A stretch of 64,000 nucleotides of DNA from NCBI RefSeq assembly GCF_007004735.1, contig NZ_SSNL01000004.1, positions 62,001 to 126,000 of the forward strand, written 5' to 3'. This document shows, in pieces, positions 42,389 to 50,867 of the stretch. The stretch is from Salinigranum halophilum. Lineage in GTDB: Archaea > Halobacteriota > Halobacteria > Halobacteriales > Haloferacaceae. Positions within the stretch are counted from its first letter, which is position 1; every line of letters begins with the position of its first letter. Position numbers and translations under genes: made by a program. The notes under the pieces were generated by a model. The model saw only the letters and a program-made list of their open reading frames with translations. It was not told the DNA's origin and ran no database searches.

Positions 42389-44440
42389 ATGGATTGGATT
42401 ACCCACGAAGAAGACGTCTGGTTCGACTTCCGAGGAGAGCACCCGAATCAACTCACTGCGGGGCGTTTCTACCGCGGGACGGTCGACGGCTTCGCCGAGT
42501 TCGGCGTCTTCGTCGACCTCTCGCCGAGCGTCACCGGCCTCCTGCACCGAAGCGAACTCGACCGCCGTCTCGAGAGTCTCGACTGGGACCGCGGCGACAC
42601 CGTGTTCGTCCAGGTCAAGAACGTCCGCGACAACGGAAACGTCGACCTCGGCTGGTCCATCCGACAGTCCGAGAGCGAGTTCCGCGGTGCCCGAATCGAC
42701 GACCCCGACGGCGCTCCCGAGGGAGAGCCGTTCGAGGCCGACGCCGCGGACGATTCCGGCTCGAAGCCGGTGAAGACACGCCCGAAGCAGGACACCGAGA
42801 GTCGACACGAGCCGTCGGAAGACGACGAGGTGTCCGCCGACGGTGCCGCCGGGAACGGGCGCGTCTCCGAGCAGGAAGCGTCCGCAGAGACCGAGTCCGA
42901 ATCGCCCTCGTCAGAATCGGTCACGTCCGAACCGGTCGACACCGACAGCTTCCCGCGCGTCGCCATCGACGATCTCGAAGACCGCGTCGGTAACGACGTG
43001 AGTGTCGAAGGGTTCGTCGTCGACGTCTACCAGACCTCCGGGCCGACCGTGTTCGAGGTCCGCGACGAGACTGGCAGCATCGAGTGTGCCGCCTTCGTCG
43101 AGGCAGGCGTCCGCGCGTACCCCGACGTCGAGGTCGACGATGCCGTCCGCCTGGCCGGCGAGGTCGAACTCCGACGCGGCGAACTCCAGATCGAGACCGA
43201 GGCACTCGACGTCCTCGACGACGACGACGCCGCGGCGGTCCAGGGTCGTGTCGAGGACGCCATGACCTCCCGCGCCCGCCCCGCGTCGGTCGAACCGCTC
43301 GCCGCACACGCCGCCGTCGAGGCGCTCGTCGACGAGGTTGCCGACGCCGCCGAAGCCATCCGCCGAGCCGTGTTCGATGGCCGCCCCATCGTCGTCCGTC
43401 ACGCCGCGACGGCCGACGGCTACGTCGCCGGCGCGGCCATCGAACGCGCGGTCCTCCCGCTGATCCGCGAGGAGTACCCGACCTCCGACGCGGAGTACCA
43501 CTACTTCACGCGCCGGCCGCTCGACGAGCCCATGTACGGGATGGACGCCGCGACGAACGACGTGACCCGGATGCTCCAGGGCCGCGACCGTCACGACGAG
43601 AAGCTCCCGCTCGTGCTCCTCGTCGGGACGGGCTCGACGGTCGAGTCGACGGACGGTCTCGGCCTCCTCGGCGTCTACGGCGCTCGCCGGGTCGTCATCG
43701 ACGCGGCCACTGCGGACGAGGAAGTCGCCGACGTGAGCGAGGTGCTCGTCGACGGGGGCGAGTCGGGTGAGCTCTCGACGGGCGCTCTCGCGGCGAACGT
43801 CGCGGCCGCGGTCAACGCCGACGTCCGTGACGACCTGGTCCACCTCCCCGCGGTCAGCTACTGGGAGCACACACCAGACGCGTACGTCCAAGCCGCCGAA
43901 GACGCCGGCTACGACGCCGACCGTGTCCGCGAGATGCGCGAGGCCGTCGCGCTCGAAGCGTACTACCAGTCGTACCAGGACAAACGCGAACTCATCACCG
44001 ACCTCCTGTTCGAGGACGGCGGTGGGCTCGCGGGCCACGTCTCCGAGCAGTTCCGCATCAAACTCGACACCGAGGTCGAGACGGCGGAGGCGAACCTCGA
44101 GACGCGCGAGGCGGGCGGCGTCCACTTCGCGGTGCTGGACACCGACTCGTACACCCACCGCTTCGACTTCCCGCCGACGACGCTGCTCCTCGACGAACTC
44201 CACCGCCGGAACCGCGTCGACGACGCCCCGTTCGTGACCGTCGGCGTCGGCACCGACGAACTCCACGTCAGAAGCACGACGCCCGTCGACGTCCGCGCCG
44301 TCGCGGCCGCGGCACGCGAGAGCGTCCCCGGGGCCGGCGTCACCGCCTTCGGCATCCGTGACGGCCGCATCGAGTTCCTCTCTGGCATGCGCGAGGACGT
44401 GCTCAACGCCGTCATCGCCGCCATCGCGGACCAGCGGTAA
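42389..44440 (+). CDS. S1-OB-DHH domain protein (RecJ-like family, active site degenerate)
   Basis: A 683-residue protein with an S1 RNA-binding domain at about 20-95 (AGRFYRGTVDGFAEFGVFVDLSP), a long acidic linker (about 100-190), an OB fold at about 195-280 (VGNDVSVEGFVVDVYQTSGPTVFEV), and a DHH/DHHA1 phosphoesterase-like region from about 320 to the end. Active RecJ proteins bind two metals with HxDADG and DHH motifs. Here the first is HAATADG (338-344) with Thr for the first Asp, and the second is VIDAATAD (438-443) with Ala-Ala for His-His. A nuclease role is therefore doubtful; nucleic acid binding or a scaffold role is more likely. Confidence 0.82.
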   Translation: MDWITHEEDVWFDFRGEHPNQLTAGRFYRGTVDGFAEFGVFVDLSPSVTGLLHRSELDRRLESLDWDRGDTVFVQVKNVRDNGNVDLGWSIRQSESEFRGARIDDPDGAPEGEPFEADAADDSGSKPVKTRPKQDTESRHEPSEDDEVSADGAAGNGRVSEQEASAETESESPSSESVTSEPVDTDSFPRVAIDDLEDRVGNDVSVEGFVVDVYQTSGPTVFEVRDETGSIECAAFVEAGVRAYPDVEVDDAVRLAGEVELRRGELQIETEALDVLDDDDAAAVQGRVEDAMTSRARPASVEPLAAHAAVEALVDEVADAAEAIRRAVFDGRPIVVRHAATADGYVAGAAIERAVLPLIREEYPTSDAEYHYFTRRPLDEPMYGMDAATNDVTRMLQGRDRHDEKLPLVLLVGTGSTVESTDGLGLLGVYGARRVVIDAATADEEVADVSEVLVDGGESGELSTGALAANVAAAVNADVRDDLVHLPAVSYWEHTPDAYVQAAEDAGYDADRVREMREAVALEAYYQSYQDKRELITDLLFEDGGGLAGHVSEQFRIKLDTEVETAEANLETREAGGVHFAVLDTDSYTHRFDFPPTTLLLDELHRRNRVDDAPFVTVGVGTDELHVRSTTPVDVRAVAAAARESVPGAGVTAFGIRDGRIEFLSGMREDVLNAVIAAIADQR

Positions 44441-44456
44441 CGCTCTCTTTTCGTCT

Positions 44457-44479
44457 CGCTCACTCGCCGACCGTGAGCG
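44457..44479. terminator. Stem-loop and T-rich tract after the S1-OB-DHH gene
   Basis: CTCTCTTTTCGTC (44441-44453) directly follows the stop codon and is the likely T-rich terminator. Then comes a perfect 7-bp stem, CGCTCAC (44457-44463) with GTGAGCG (44473-44479). The stem also overlaps the end of a possible reverse-strand gene fragment. Confidence 0.4.
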
Positions 44480-44543
44480 GTGTCGAGTGCTCCCGGAACG
44501 TCTCGTAGACCCACTCGGCCCACGCCCGGAAGGCAGACGAGTT
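44460..44543 (-). pseudogene. Possible C-terminal remnant of an unknown protein
   Basis: Reverse-strand codons from 44543 to the TGA at 44460-44462 read as a plausible protein tail (AFRAWAEWVYETFREH, then STPLTVGE). An in-frame stop lies just upstream, and there is no start codon. The aromatic, helical text is unlike the Arg/Ser-rich nonsense usual in shadow frames here. It may be the last piece of a decayed gene; its family is unknown. Confidence 0.3.
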
Positions 44544-44563
44544 TCACCGCACAGTCGGTCGCG

Positions 44564-44746
44564 TCAGCCCCGCTGGGCGGCTTCCTCGTACGCGACGGAG
44601 AGGGCCCCACACGCCGTGGCGAGGACGGCCGCGGCTCCAGCCCGCCCACGCGACCCGTCGTTGTGAGCGACGACGGCGACGACAGTGAACGCCCCCGCGA
44701 ACGCACCACAGAGGTACGAGCGGACGCGCTTCGGATGCAGTGACAT
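44564..44746 (-). CDS. Small membrane protein
   Basis: A 60-residue protein, MSLHPKRVRSYLCGAFAGAF, with two hydrophobic helices (about 9-26 and 36-52) separated by HNDGSRGRAG. The basic N-terminus and hydrophobic pattern support a real inner-membrane microprotein, although no promoter element is convincing. No family was recognised. The 201 bp between this gene and the acidic protein hold nothing else that I can support. Confidence 0.5.
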   Translation of the reverse strand: MSLHPKRVRSYLCGAFAGAFTVVAVVAHNDGSRGRAGAAAVLATACGALSVAYEEAAQRG

Positions 44747-44947
44747 CGTGTAACCCGAACGGCGCAGCGGACACAACACTTGCGGCTGAGGGGGCGGTCA
44801 CGGTACTGACCGACCCCGTCGCTCGCTCCGGCAGTGGACCGCGACGTGAGGGAGGCCACCGGGGAGTGGTTCGGGGGACGTTCGAGCGGGACGCCACGTC
44901 CGACCACCCCTCCGACGTGCATTCCGGTCACGCCCCTTCCCGTCGCG

Positions 44948-45202
44948 TCAGGACTCGAACGGTCGCTCGTCGCGGTGGTTGTCGACGTTCTCTTGGTCTT
45001 TCGCCTCCGCCTCGCGACGCTCGTCCCCCTCGTCGGGTCCCGTTCCGGAGTCGTGTGGTGCGTCCACCTCGTCGGACTCCTCGGGGGCGGCCGCCCCCGC
45101 GTCGCCGCCGCCTTCGACGTCGACACCGTGTCCCTCGCTGTCGACGACGTCTGGGTCTCTGTCGGTGACGTCCGCGTCGGTTTCCGATGAATCGTCGCTC
45201 AT
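44948..45202 (-). CDS. Small, extremely acidic disordered protein
   Basis: An 84-residue protein, MSDDSSETDADVTDRDPDVV, made almost wholly of Asp, Glu, Gly, Ser and Ala and predicted to be disordered. No Cys and almost no aromatic residues are present. A strong TATA-like GATATATC (45230-45237) lies about 30 bases before the ATG and supports expression. Haloarchaea carry many such acidic microproteins; the function is unknown. It diverges from elp3. Confidence 0.6.
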   Translation of the reverse strand: MSDDSSETDADVTDRDPDVVDSEGHGVDVEGGGDAGAAAPEESDEVDAPHDSGTGPDEGDERREAEAKDQENVDNHRDERPFES

Positions 45203-45229
45203 ATCGCCTCGTCGTTGTGTCGTTACACC

Positions 45230-45237
45230 GATATATC
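45230..45237 (-). promoter_or_regulatory. TATA-like element of the acidic protein gene
   Basis: GATATATC is a perfect palindrome centred about 31 bases before the ATG at 45202. It predicts a leader of only about five bases. Confidence 0.5.
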
Positions 45238-45340
45238 TGGTGCCTGTTCGAGCCGGAGACACCCACCGGAGGCGAACGGACCACCGACCGCCCGGGGAGA
45301 CGGCCGAGTCCTCTCGGGCGTCCGGGGGTGGGAGCGACAC

Positions 45341-45348
45341 GCTTATTC
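45341..45348 (+). promoter_or_regulatory. TATA-like element of elp3
   Basis: GCTTATTC is centred about 28 bases before the ATG at 45373. It identifies the true start against a much longer open frame reaching back to 45187. Confidence 0.5.
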
Positions 45349-45372
45349 GGCCGAATCGACCACTCATTGACG

Positions 45373-47079
45373 ATGACCGGCACCGCCGAGGGCACAGTCG
45401 AGGAGTCCTCACCCGAGGAGACCGAGGCCTTCCGACAGACCTGTGAGACGCTCGTCGAGCGCATCATCGCGGGCGACGTCGACGCCGATTCGCTCGAGGG
45501 GGCGAAACTCCAAGCGTGTTCGGAGCACTCCTCGCCGAAGGTGCCGAAGAACACGGACATCCTCCAGTACGCGCCGAAAGACCGCCGAGCGGACGTGAAA
45601 GAGGTCGTCCGCCGCAAGCCCGTCCGGACGGCGTCGGGCGTCTCGCCCATCGCCATCATGACCTCGCCGCACATGTGCCCGCACGGGAAGTGTCTGTACT
45701 GTCCCGGCGGGCCGGCCTCGGAGTTCGACTCGTCGCAGTCGTACACGGGCCACGAACCCGCCGCGGCGCGCGGCGAGCAGAACGACTACGACCCGTACGG
45801 GCAGGTGACGCTCCGCCTCGAACAGCTCAGACACATCGGCCACCCCGTCGACAAGGCCGAACTCATCCTGATGGGCGGGACGATGACGGCGCGGAGTCAC
45901 GACTATCAGGAGTGGTTCGTCAAGCGCGCGCTGCAGGCGATGAACGAGTACGACCTCGAGTCGGAGCCGAACCCCGCAGAGGGACGGTCGTTCGCCCAGG
46001 AACCGGGCGAGTACGACTTCCGCTACGTCGAGGACGTCATCGCCGACAACGAGACGGCGGACGTGCGCTGTGTGGGGATGACGTTCGAGACGAAGCCCGA
46101 CTGGTGTGACCCCGAACAGATCGACCGGATGCTCCGCTTGGGGGGCACGAAGGTCGAAGTCGGCGTGCAGACGACGTACGAGCGCATCAACCGTGAGATG
46201 CACCGCGGGCACGGGACACAAGCGTCGGTCGACGCCAACCGTCGGCTCAGAGACGCCGGGTTCAAAGTCGGCTTCCACATGATGCCCGGCCAGCCCGGGA
46301 TGACCCGCGAGATGTGCGTCGAGGACTTCCGCCAGCTCCGGGACAACCCGAAATGGCGACCCGACTACCTGAAAATCTATCCGACGCTCGTCGTCAGGGG
46401 AACGAGGGTGTACGACCAGTGGCGGCGCGAGGAGTTCGACCCTCTGACGAACGAGGAGGCGGCCGACGTCGTCGCGGAGGCGATGGGGCTCGTCCCCGAG
46501 TACACGCGGCTCCAGCGCGTCCAGCGCGACATCCCCGCGGACTTCATCGACGCCGGCGTCTGGAAGTCGAACCTCCGACAGTTGGCGGAACAGCGCGCCG
46601 CAGAGCGCGGTATCGAGTGCCGCGATATCCGCGCCCGCGAGGTGGGCATGAACGACGCGGACCCCGACCCCGAGCGGGTCGAACTCTCGGCTCAAACGTA
46701 CGAGGCCGCCGGCGGCCGCGAGCAGTTCCTCGCGTTCGAAGACCCTCACCACGACCTCCTCATCGGCTTCTGTCGCCTCCGGTATCCCTCGAACTCGCCC
46801 TACGGCGACCGGCCCGACGCCGACCCGGTCCGCGAGGAACTACGAGACGCCGCCATCGTTCGCGAACTGCACGTCTACGGGAGCGAGGTCGGCCTCGGTG
46901 GGGAGGGAGACTGGCAACACCGCGGCTACGGCAGGCGGCTCGTCGAGGAGGCAGAACGCCGCGCGAGCGAGGACGGCTTCTCGAAACTCGCGGTCATCTC
47001 GGGTATCGGCGTCCGCCAGTACTACCGCGAGAAGCTGGGCTACCGGCAGGACGGCCCCTACGTGTCGAAGCAGCTGTGA
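45373..47079 (+). CDS. elp3: tRNA uridine(34) acetyltransferase Elp3 (radical SAM/GNAT)
   Basis: A 568-residue enzyme that installs the carboxymethyl group at wobble U34 of tRNA, using SAM and acetyl-CoA. The radical SAM part begins after an N-terminal tRNA-binding stretch. Its cluster cysteines are Cys102, Cys107 and Cys110 in HMCPHGKCLYCPGG. Further landmarks are LMGGTMTARSHDYQEWFVKRAL, GMTFETKPDWC, VEVGVQTTYE and GFHMMPGQPGM. The C-terminal KAT/GNAT domain (about 430-568) has the acetyl-CoA loop QHRGYGRRLVEEAE and ends YRQDGPYVSKQL. Archaea need only Elp3, so lack of other Elongator genes is expected. Confidence 0.96.
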   Translation: MTGTAEGTVEESSPEETEAFRQTCETLVERIIAGDVDADSLEGAKLQACSEHSSPKVPKNTDILQYAPKDRRADVKEVVRRKPVRTASGVSPIAIMTSPHMCPHGKCLYCPGGPASEFDSSQSYTGHEPAAARGEQNDYDPYGQVTLRLEQLRHIGHPVDKAELILMGGTMTARSHDYQEWFVKRALQAMNEYDLESEPNPAEGRSFAQEPGEYDFRYVEDVIADNETADVRCVGMTFETKPDWCDPEQIDRMLRLGGTKVEVGVQTTYERINREMHRGHGTQASVDANRRLRDAGFKVGFHMMPGQPGMTREMCVEDFRQLRDNPKWRPDYLKIYPTLVVRGTRVYDQWRREEFDPLTNEEAADVVAEAMGLVPEYTRLQRVQRDIPADFIDAGVWKSNLRQLAEQRAAERGIECRDIRAREVGMNDADPDPERVELSAQTYEAAGGREQFLAFEDPHHDLLIGFCRLRYPSNSPYGDRPDADPVREELRDAAIVRELHVYGSEVGLGGEGDWQHRGYGRRLVEEAERRASEDGFSKLAVISGIGVRQYYREKLGYRQDGPYVSKQL

Positions 47080-47150
47080 CCGCCGTCGTCTGGTTTTCAA
47101 TCCGACTGTTGCGCGAGCGACCAGTGTGAGCGAACGGAAGGGCTGGGTGC

Positions 47151-48260
47151 TCACTGCTGGAAGACGTACACAGCACCGGCATCGTCGCCGCGTTCGTCGT
47201 CGAAGACGGTGCCGACCGCGAGCGTCCCCTCCGCCACCGCGACGCTGAACCCAAAGAGGTCTCCGGGTGCGAGGCTGTCGGGTGCGACCTTCGTCGGTGG
47301 CCGAGCGAGGTCGGCCCGGTCGTAGACGTACACCGCCCCCGTGTCGGTCCCCCCGCCGTCGTCGCCGATGGCACCGACGGCCAGCGTCTCGGCCGAGAGC
47401 GCCACCGAGTAGCCGAAGAGGTCGCCCGGCACGAGTCCCTCGGGGACGAGCTTCGTCGGTGGGCGAGCCAACTCGGTCAGGTCGTAGACGTACACCGCTC
47501 CCGCCTGGGACCCCCTGTCGTCGTCGAAAGGTGTGCCGACGACGAGCGTGTCACCCGCCGCGGCGAGGGGGCGACCGAACTGGTCGCCCGCGGCGAGGTC
47601 GTCCGGGGTGAGCCGTGCTGGCGGTGCGTCGAGGTCGGCCCTGTCGTAGACGTACACCGCTCCCGCCTGGGGTCCACTGTCGTCGTCGCCGACGGCACCA
47701 CTGACGAGCCACTCGTCGGTCACCGCGACGGAGATTCCGAAGAGGTCGCGTTCTGCGAGCCCGGCGGGAGCGAGCTTCCTCGCCGTCGTCGGGTCGGCGA
47801 GGTCGAAGACGAAGACCGACCCGGCGAAGGACCCGCGTTCGTCATCGAGGTGAGCACCGGCGACGAGGGTGTCGTCCAGCGCCGCCATCGACAGGCCGAG
47901 GAAGTCGTGTGCGCGCAGGGTTGGCGGCGCGAGCCGGGTCGGCGGTCGAGAGAGGTCGGCGAAGTCGTAGACGTACACCGTGCCGGCGTCGGCACCCTGC
48001 TCGTCGTCACAGACCGCACTGACCAGGAGCGATTCGCCCGACGCGGCGACGGCGATACCCGCGAGGTCGCCCCGCTGGAGGAACGCGGGCGCGAGTTTTG
48101 TCGCCGGACGGGATAGGTCGACGACGTCGTAGACGTACGCTGCGCCCGCGTTGGCTCCTCTGTCGTCGTCACCGGGTCCGGTAGCGACGAGCGTGTCGGC
48201 CGTGAGGTGGACGGCGGTCCCGAACTGGTCGCCGGTGTCGAGGGAGGGTGGACTGACCTT
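47151..48260 (-). repeat. Seven tandem FG-GAP coding repeats of about 160 bp
   Basis: The DNA of the seven protein repeats is itself similar; for example, the block encoding GAVYVYD recurs about every 160 bp as GTAGACGTACACCGC or close variants on the + strand. Repeats 2 to 7 are the most alike and repeat 3 is the most divergent. Recombination between units could change the number of blades. Confidence 0.75.
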
Positions 48261-49019
48261 CCGACGGAGTCGCCAGGGCCGTCTCACGTCGACCGTCACC
48301 GTCGCGACGCTCAACGTGCCGAAGTCGTCGGCGACCCGGTGGCTGACGGTGACGGGACCCGCCTCCGCGTAGGTCGTCGTGACCCGCCAGCCCCTGGTCT
48401 CGTACACGCCGTCGCCGTCGAGGTCCCACGCCTCGCGGAGTCTGTCGGTCGGGAGGTCGGGGTCGGTCGCCGTCGAAACCAGCGTGACCTCCTCGCCGGG
48501 GGCCGCCACGAGCGTCTCCCCGTCGTGAACCGACCGCGCCGCTGTCGTCGCGGTGACGGTCGCTGTCGGTGGACTGTTGAACCCGGCCGGGACGCACCCT
48601 GGTTCGGCGTTCGCGTGGCCCGTTCGGTCGCCGGCGGCGTGGTCGATGACGACCCGCACGAGCGACCCACGGGCGGCGAGCCGTACCGTCGTCCGGTCGT
48701 GCGCCGGGTTGTGTCGGACGAGCAGCGGTCGGTAGGCGTACAGTTCCGTCTCAGTCACCGGAATCTCGTACCGCGCGAGGCGGGTTCCCTGCTGTCTGGC
48801 GTAGTAGACAGAGAGCGTCTCGACGTCCCGCGCACCCGTGATGACCGCCGTGTGGCAGTCGTCGAACTGGACCGAAGCAGCCGAAGGAGACGCGCGTGTT
48901 GGCGGTACAGACACGACGGAGCCGACCAGTCCCCCGGCCAGTCCGAGGATGAATCGCCGCCGTGTGAACCGACCCGAGAGTCGCGTGCGTTCCCCCTCGT
49001 CTGCGTTCGGTGCCGCCAT
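47151..49019 (-). CDS. Tat-exported FG-GAP/PKD protein with seven tandem repeats
   Basis: A 622-residue exported protein. The N-terminus carries a twin-arginine signal (FTRRRFILGLAGGLVGSVVS). A PKD-like Ig domain lies near 165-245 (TDPDLPTDRLREAWDLDGDG, TYAEAGPVTVSHRVAD). The rest, about residues 254-622, is seven near-identical units of 52-54 residues. Each has GDxFG, then LAVGxxxDDxxGxxxGAVYVYD, then LxRPPTKLxP, the FG-GAP pattern that folds as blades of a beta-propeller. Seven units would close one propeller, so the C-terminus is complete. It is likely a surface adhesin or recognition protein; no catalytic motif is seen. Confidence 0.87.
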   Translation of the reverse strand: MAAPNADEGERTRLSGRFTRRRFILGLAGGLVGSVVSVPPTRASPSAASVQFDDCHTAVITGARDVETLSVYYARQQGTRLARYEIPVTETELYAYRPLLVRHNPAHDRTTVRLAARGSLVRVVIDHAAGDRTGHANAEPGCVPAGFNSPPTATVTATTAARSVHDGETLVAAPGEEVTLVSTATDPDLPTDRLREAWDLDGDGVYETRGWRVTTTYAEAGPVTVSHRVADDFGTLSVATVTVDVRRPWRLRRKVSPPSLDTGDQFGTAVHLTADTLVATGPGDDDRGANAGAAYVYDVVDLSRPATKLAPAFLQRGDLAGIAVAASGESLLVSAVCDDEQGADAGTVYVYDFADLSRPPTRLAPPTLRAHDFLGLSMAALDDTLVAGAHLDDERGSFAGSVFVFDLADPTTARKLAPAGLAERDLFGISVAVTDEWLVSGAVGDDDSGPQAGAVYVYDRADLDAPPARLTPDDLAAGDQFGRPLAAAGDTLVVGTPFDDDRGSQAGAVYVYDLTELARPPTKLVPEGLVPGDLFGYSVALSAETLAVGAIGDDGGGTDTGAVYVYDRADLARPPTKVAPDSLAPGDLFGFSVAVAEGTLAVGTVFDDERGDDAGAVYVFQQ

Positions 49020-49040
49020 CACCGGGTATATGTTACGCGA

Positions 49041-49050
49041 TTTATAAAAA
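49041..49050 (-). promoter_or_regulatory. Strong TATA box of the FG-GAP protein gene
   Basis: Reverse-strand TTTTTATAAA is centred about 26 bases before the ATG at 49019. It is the best TATA box in the window and indicates a leaderless transcript. Confidence 0.6.
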
Positions 49051-49102
49051 AGCCGCTGTGGCTCCCGCGCTCGGGAACGGTCGTGTGTACCGAGGACCCG
49101 CT

Positions 49103-49963
49103 TCACCCCGTCTGTTCGACGTCGACGGCCACGAGGTCGGCCTCCTCGAACCGCGCCAGGCAGGCGTCGCCGTCGACGGGGAATCGGACGGTCGTCTGCC
49201 AGGGGTTCGTCGATTCGACGGTCGTGTGCGCACTGGTGAGACACTGTGGAACCTCCCAGTAGTAGCCGTCGCGGAGGTCGACCCCGCGCTCGCGATGGAA
49301 CGAGCGGACGCGCGGGTCGTAGATGGCGACGCCACCGAACGACGTGACGACTGCGCCGCGACAGACGTCACACTCGAAGACGACGGCGGCGGGCTTGTCG
49401 ATCGACGGCGGGACGTCGTCGGTCACCGTCCCGTCAGTGGGGCCCGAGCAGTCGGGACAGACGCCGTCGCGAGCCTGCGAGACGCGGTGGTACGAGAACC
49501 GAGCGAAGGCGTCGACGGCCACCCCTGGTGACCGCTCGCGGACGCCGCTCGACGGGAAGCCGACGTTCAACACGACCTCGTCGCAGCACGGGCACCGAAA
49601 CCGGAGCCGCTCGTCACGGTAGGAGACACACAGGTGTGTCTCACAGCGGTGACAGACGCTGTCGTGTTCGAACTCGTCGAAGCGGACGTCGGCCGTGAAC
49701 CGGCCCGCCGCGACGGCGCGGACGACCTGCCGACCCGCCGCGGTGAGGCGGTAGCCCTCGCCCGCCTTCTCGACGAAGTGGGGGCGCAGCCGAGAGAGGT
49801 GGTAGTTGAACTGTCCGCTGTCGTCGACGCCGACTGCCTCGTGGAGTGCCGAGAAGGTCTGACACCGACCGGAGGCGGCGTCGAGTGCTCGGATGATCTC
49901 GAGTCGCCTCGCGTCCGCGAGCGCACTGAACGCCGCCGCGGGGGTCCACTCGTCGCTCGTCAT
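49103..49963 (-). CDS. ArsR-like winged-helix regulator with zinc-ribbon modules (DUF7351-like)
   Basis: A 286-residue regulator. The N-terminal winged helix (about 8-85) reads AAFSALADARRLEIIRALDAA, FSALHEAVGVDDSGQFNYHLSRLRPHFVEKAGEGYRLT. The remainder is a haloarchaeal ligand or metal domain with three pairs of cysteines: CHRCETHLC, CPCC and CPDC plus CDVC further on, separated by aromatic segments. This resembles the DUF7351 regulators as I remember them. It may sense metals or redox state. It lies upstream of the FG-GAP gene on the same strand, but 83 bp and a strong TATA box separate them. Confidence 0.8.
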   Translation of the reverse strand: MTSDEWTPAAAFSALADARRLEIIRALDAASGRCQTFSALHEAVGVDDSGQFNYHLSRLRPHFVEKAGEGYRLTAAGRQVVRAVAAGRFTADVRFDEFEHDSVCHRCETHLCVSYRDERLRFRCPCCDEVVLNVGFPSSGVRERSPGVAVDAFARFSYHRVSQARDGVCPDCSGPTDGTVTDDVPPSIDKPAAVVFECDVCRGAVVTSFGGVAIYDPRVRSFHRERGVDLRDGYYWEVPQCLTSAHTTVESTNPWQTTVRFPVDGDACLARFEEADLVAVDVEQTG

Positions 49964-50312
49964 CGTTCCACGACAGGTACGGTGCCGAGATGAAGCCTCC
50001 GCTCGCCGCGGCCCCGTTCGTGGCACGCGGTTTCGAACGCACTGTTGGGTCGCGGCGCGACATCCCCAGACGTATCAGAACGAGCACAGAAATGTGCTTC
50101 AGAAATCACTTATGCCGGTGGCGTCCGGACCGAACAGTGGACACACCCACACGGTGGTGTCCTGTCGGCACCGGTCTCCGGGTTCGCTCGACCTCCCCTG
50201 ACCCGCTGACGTCCCCTCAGCCCTCCCCACACCGTCGCCTCATACGGTCGACCACCCGGCGTTTGTCTCTCACGCGGCCCCGTGCTCGACGCGTTCTCTC
50301 GGACCGACGAGC
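49964..50312. other. 349-bp spacer without a supported gene
   Basis: This lies between the winged-helix gene start and the end of the acetyltransferase gene. Short open frames on both strands are Arg/Ser/Pro-rich and lack conserved features. A modest AT-rich patch (AGAAATCACTTATG, 50101-50114) is the only promoter-like element, and no gene follows it. Nothing further can be supported. Confidence 0.5.
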
Positions 50313-50753
50313 TCAGACCGACCGGACCATCTCGACGTGTCGGATACCGGCCTCTTCGAACTCCTCGCCCACTCGCCGGTAGCCGCGCCTCGCGTAGAAC
50401 CCCTCGACGGCGGTCTGAGCGTGGAGGACGAGCGCCTCGAACCCTCGGCGCTCCGCGGCGGCCTCGACGGCGTCCATCAGTCGAGCGCCGAGCCCTTCAC
50501 CGCGGTACGTCTCGAGGACGGCGACGCGCTCGACCTTCCCGCGGGTCTCGCCCTCGTCCGCCCGCAGTCGGGCGGCGCCGACGGGGCTGTCGCCGTCGAA
50601 GGCGACGAAGTGTGTCGCCCCGTCGAGGCTGTCGTACTCGTCGACCTCCAGTTCGGGCGGGACGCCCTGTTCCTCGACGAACACCCGCTCGCGGACCGCG
50701 AGCGCCGCCGCGAGTTCCTCGTCGGTCTCGACGCGCTTGACCCGTCGTGTCAC
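50313..50753 (-). CDS. GNAT family N-acetyltransferase
   Basis: A 146-residue single-domain acetyltransferase. After the opening ALAVRERVFVEEQGVPPELEVDEYDSL the acetyl-CoA-binding motif A is VERVAVLETYRGEGLGARLMDAV, and ALVLHAQTAVEGFYARRGYRRVG closes the fold. The acceptor is unknown; this subtype, with RxxVFxxEQ at the start, acts on small molecules in the few known cases. GTG 50753 is chosen because of a TATA-like ACTCATACA about 28 bases upstream; GTG 50789 is possible. It diverges from rqcH. Confidence 0.87.
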   Translation of the reverse strand: MTRRVKRVETDEELAAALAVRERVFVEEQGVPPELEVDEYDSLDGATHFVAFDGDSPVGAARLRADEGETRGKVERVAVLETYRGEGLGARLMDAVEAAAERRGFEALVLHAQTAVEGFYARRGYRRVGEEFEEAGIRHVEMVRSV

Positions 50754-50867
50754 GCCCGACTGTTCTGCGAGCGCGTGTATGAGTCTCACGCTCGCCGCGC
50801 CGCTTCTACCGGTGCCGACAGCGCAGAAGCGACACCCCTTTTCGGCGCCCGCTGATACCGAGAGGAC

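Noticed and set aside
42911-44266. 451-codon reverse frame inside the S1-OB-DHH gene
   Set aside because: Antisense shadow without conserved features.
47151-48260. Tandem DNA repeats as a mobile or satellite element
   Set aside because: They are in frame and encode FG-GAP propeller blades of one protein.
49990-50382. Forward open frame of 130 codons in the spacer before the acetyltransferase
   Set aside because: Arg/Ser/Pro-rich, overlaps the end of a supported gene, and has no promoter or conserved feature.
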